A stretch of DNA of 64,000 nt from Mucilaginibacter sp. GTDB lineage: Bacteria; Bacteroidota; Bacteroidia; Sphingobacteriales; Sphingobacteriaceae. The notes under the pieces are model-generated. The model made no database searches. It worked only from the letters and a program-made list of their open reading frames with translations, and was not told the DNA's origin. The stretch is taken from NCBI GenBank assembly GCA_028287895.1, contig JAQBOV010000004.1, positions 1 through 64,000 on the forward strand, given 5' to 3'. Made by a program: the position numbers and the translations under genes. Of the stretch, positions 62,901-64,000 are shown one piece after another; position 1 is the first letter of the stretch; every line of letters begins with the position of its first letter.

Positions 62901-63516
62901 CTCACTTCAAGGATATGTACAGCTATTAACTTCCAGGGCAAAAAAATTAGAAGATACGTTTAATGTGGTTAAATTGGAAAAGGCGCAAATTCAGGTAAAG
63001 AAAATGACCGCCTTAATCAACGGTTTTTTAAATGTTTCAAGCTTTGAAGCCGGGAAAATCTATTTGAATGAGCAGGCATTCGAGATGAATGCCTTGTTGA
63101 ATGAAATAGTAGAAGAAGTTACGCTGATAACCGCCAGCCACAATATGGTGGTACTGCCATGTCCAACGGTATCTGTTAAAGCGGATAGGGATAAGATCGG
63201 CCAGGTGATCAACAACTTTCTAAGTAATTCGATCAAGTATTCACCTAAAGGTAAAAATATCGAAATTTCCTGCAAAGAATTGAACGGTACCGTACAGGTA
63301 AGTGTAAAGGATGAGGGAATGGGTATAAAACCAGAGGATCAGGAAAAGTTATTTGATCGTTACTACCGAATAGAAAATATGGATACCCAAGCTATTTCTG
63401 GTTTTGGTCTTGGTCTATATCTATCTGCTGAAATTATCCGGCGGCATAATGGTAATGTGTGGGTGGAGAGCGAAATGGGCAAAGGGTCAACATTTTATTT
63501 TAGTTTACCTCAATAA
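59986..63516 (+). CDS. CheB-CheR-PAS-histidine kinase fusion
   Basis: This 1176-residue protein has, in order: CheB methylesterase (Ser15 in GASAGG, His41 in VQHLS, Asp133 in GLGADGTEG); CheR methyltransferase (about 200-455, WVAGCATGEEAYSIAILIAE, FATDIDSAALVHAGKAVY); a long coiled coil at 626-716 (NEELISANEEMQSTNEEMQS); two PAS domains (about 717-822 and 829-949); HisKA with MVSHELKTPLTSLQ (His965); and HATPase (NNFLSNSIKYSPKG, GFGLGLYLSAEIIRRH). All catalytic residues are present. Similar fusions act in signalling without true chemotaxis. No chemotaxis receptor or cheA is near. A -7 box TAAGTTTG lies at 59933-59940. It is divergent from the repeat kinase and followed by the receiver gene. 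Confidence 0.95.
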   Translation: MLKAVPHHIIAIGASAGGMEEINSFFDHTPLDGVSYIIVQHLSSDFKSRMVELLAKHSKLKVEQAEDGMTVQCNQVYLIPSDKFMTIRYNKLYLTAKEKIKGPHLTINTFFNSLAEDSGKKAIGIILSGLGADGTEGVKAIKKAGGMVMARDPETSEFGSMPSHAIATGIVDFVMEPIAMPDAIEDYVKNEGNITIDQADDEKNLAAIIDLIKERSPLDFTDYKLPTILRRTKRRASFGNFTTLANYLDFLKVTPKEVEALTKEFLISVTSFFRDNEAFGFIKSSVLPGILESLTPEEELKVWVAGCATGEEAYSIAILIAEQLTGRLTDTVVKIFATDIDSAALVHAGKAVYNKSISKNVPADLLEKYFLKEGDNYRVKPAIRKMLIFAQHDLVKNPPYCNMHLISCRNLLIYMAPVLQKKVFAMLLFGLKKGGYLFLGSSENPMPIIKNLEVAHKKWKIYKNLETKRAVSFDAFSMPEFLDTKRKPSRFSQGEASKNTNHSLAEAMHESLAKKLDYFAVCVDENNQVVKSYGDTTKYLLHKHFSSNLSELLPKPLAVAFNTLSKKALKTKENVVLNGIKIKQGQLIVKVSLSVSPLELKGEENLLLVTFSEDRSVPSLQKDTVYDEKIYLDQYVVNLEEELKESKDKLHFSNEKLDASNENLQSFNEELISANEEMQSTNEEMQSVNEELHTINADYQLKNKELLEINDDLNNYFRSNINGQLFIDNELRLMKFSPGTVKQINLLETDIGRPLSNISTNIKFETILEDIKKVLAEGCVITKEIETNNGKWYQIMTMPYVQQADHKNTGAIITFNDITELKKIQQELNVSNKMLGIAIDSAAMGMWSIELQNREFIPSQRLKEIFGFHPHEQMTYEAAIAQIDSKYQILVTDAVEANISRGIKCDVEFPLRGFHDGKLRWVRASGDLSYDKDDKPTYFTGVLHDTTVHKHDEIRKNDFIAMVSHELKTPLTSLQGYVQLLTSRAKKLEDTFNVVKLEKAQIQVKKMTALINGFLNVSSFEAGKIYLNEQAFEMNALLNEIVEEVTLITASHNMVVLPCPTVSVKADRDKIGQVINNFLSNSIKYSPKGKNIEISCKELNGTVQVSVKDEGMGIKPEDQEKLFDRYYRIENMDTQAISGFGLGLYLSAEIIRRHNGNVWVESEMGKGSTFYFSLPQ

Positions 63517-63626
63517 TGAGTTTTCAATTTCAGAGTTACAAATGGTAGTCGACACAATTTTTTATTTAAACTTAATACTGGCATCATATTAGCGATAAAT
63601 ATTAAGCCCCTGCACTCTCCTGATTT

Positions 63627-63992
63627 ATGAGCAAAAAAATTCTAATTATTGACGATGATCCAGACATTTTAGATTTACTTTCTTTAATATTAGTCAAGGG
63701 GGGTTATGAAGTTCGGACGTTATCTTGTGGCGAGACCGTATTTGACGATATTAAAGACTTTCAGCCAGACCTGGTATTAATGGATGTAATGCTCGCCGGT
63801 ATGGATGGTCGCGCGATTTGCAAAAGTATAAAGGAAAATCATTTGACTTATTTTCTGCCCGTTATTCTGATTTCGGGGACACATGACCTTGCCAAATCTC
63901 TTGATCTGCCAGGGGGGCCGAATGATTTTGTAGCGAAACCATTCGATATCGTCTATTTACTGGAAAGGATAGCAATGCAATTAGCAGCTTGA
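63627..63992 (+). CDS. stand-alone response regulator receiver
   Basis: This 121-residue CheY-like receiver has the acidic pocket (Asp10, Asp11), phospho-acceptor Asp53 (LVLMDVML), Ser83/Thr85 near the switch and Lys104 (FVAKPFD). There is no output domain, so it probably relays phosphate or binds a partner. It starts 110 bp after the CheB-CheR kinase on the same strand and is the likely phosphate target of one of the two neighbouring kinases. It is complete; the stop is at 63990-63992, just before the window edge. Confidence 0.95.
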   Translation: MSKKILIIDDDPDILDLLSLILVKGGYEVRTLSCGETVFDDIKDFQPDLVLMDVMLAGMDGRAICKSIKENHLTYFLPVILISGTHDLAKSLDLPGGPNDFVAKPFDIVYLLERIAMQLAA

Positions 63993-64000
63993 TGTTTTAA

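Overview
The window comes from a Bacteroidota chromosome, most likely Sphingobacteriaceae and close to Mucilaginibacter or Pedobacter. This is inferred from gene families and signals, not from a database search. The evidence is: very large secreted proteins ending in type IX secretion (T9SS) sorting domains, including a gliding-type C-terminus; promoters of the Bacteroidota form TTG-N19-21-TAnnTTTG; a head-GIN surface protein; and carotenoid, cryptochrome-DASH and S8/GEVED genes typical of that group. Most of the window is ordinary chromosome. The accessory material lies at 45.7-59.8 kb.

Layout. 0-11.3 kb holds two tandem T9SS surface proteins (the first cut by the window edge), a small membrane protein between them, and a divergent S8 protease with GEVED and T9SS domains. 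11.3-16.1 kb holds a small outer-membrane protein, gamma-glutamyltransferase, a MarR regulator and two FKBP-type lipoproteins. 16.2-22.1 kb looks like a stress or light block: two SDR proteins, a Dabb protein, an AarF/UbiB kinase with its TetR-like partner, and a DASH cryptochrome. 22.5-27.0 kb encodes E1 and E2 of 2-oxoglutarate dehydrogenase; E3 (lpdA) is 11 kb away at 38.4 kb. 27.4-38.1 kb holds a GIY-YIG/DinB pair, a co-directional run (PQQ dehydrogenase with cytochrome c, GT39 glycosyltransferase, outer-membrane protein, YnfA), a head-GIN protein and two tandem M1 peptidases. 38.3-45.5 kb holds lpdA, murB, an ECF sigma factor, a divergent crtI/crtB pair with a cytochrome b5-like gene, and a PfkB kinase.

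Accessory part. A tRNA-Asn with a clear promoter and terminator is followed by a probable C-terminal stump of a serine recombinase, then a 1,468-residue beta-propeller/T9SS protein. Next come a fused AbiEi-like/HipA kinase gene, att-like T-arm sequences and direct repeats, and an excisionase-type HTH gene broken by an 8-bp tandem duplication. After that come an intact FtsX-type ABC permease and the truncated start of a second one. The right end is a signalling block: a histidine kinase with nineteen 21-residue coiled-coil repeats, a divergent CheB-CheR-PAS-histidine kinase fusion, and a stand-alone receiver.

Two patterns cut across genes. Short tandem heptamers, with a different consensus at each place, occur in several gaps and once inside the odhB linker. 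A CCCC/GGGG palindromic repeat occurs at 27.0 kb and, inverted, at 34.6 kb. The most interesting candidates are the AbiEi-HipA fusion as a possible single-gene toxin-antitoxin system, the 63-bp repeat kinase with its hybrid chemosensory partner, and the heptamer elements.
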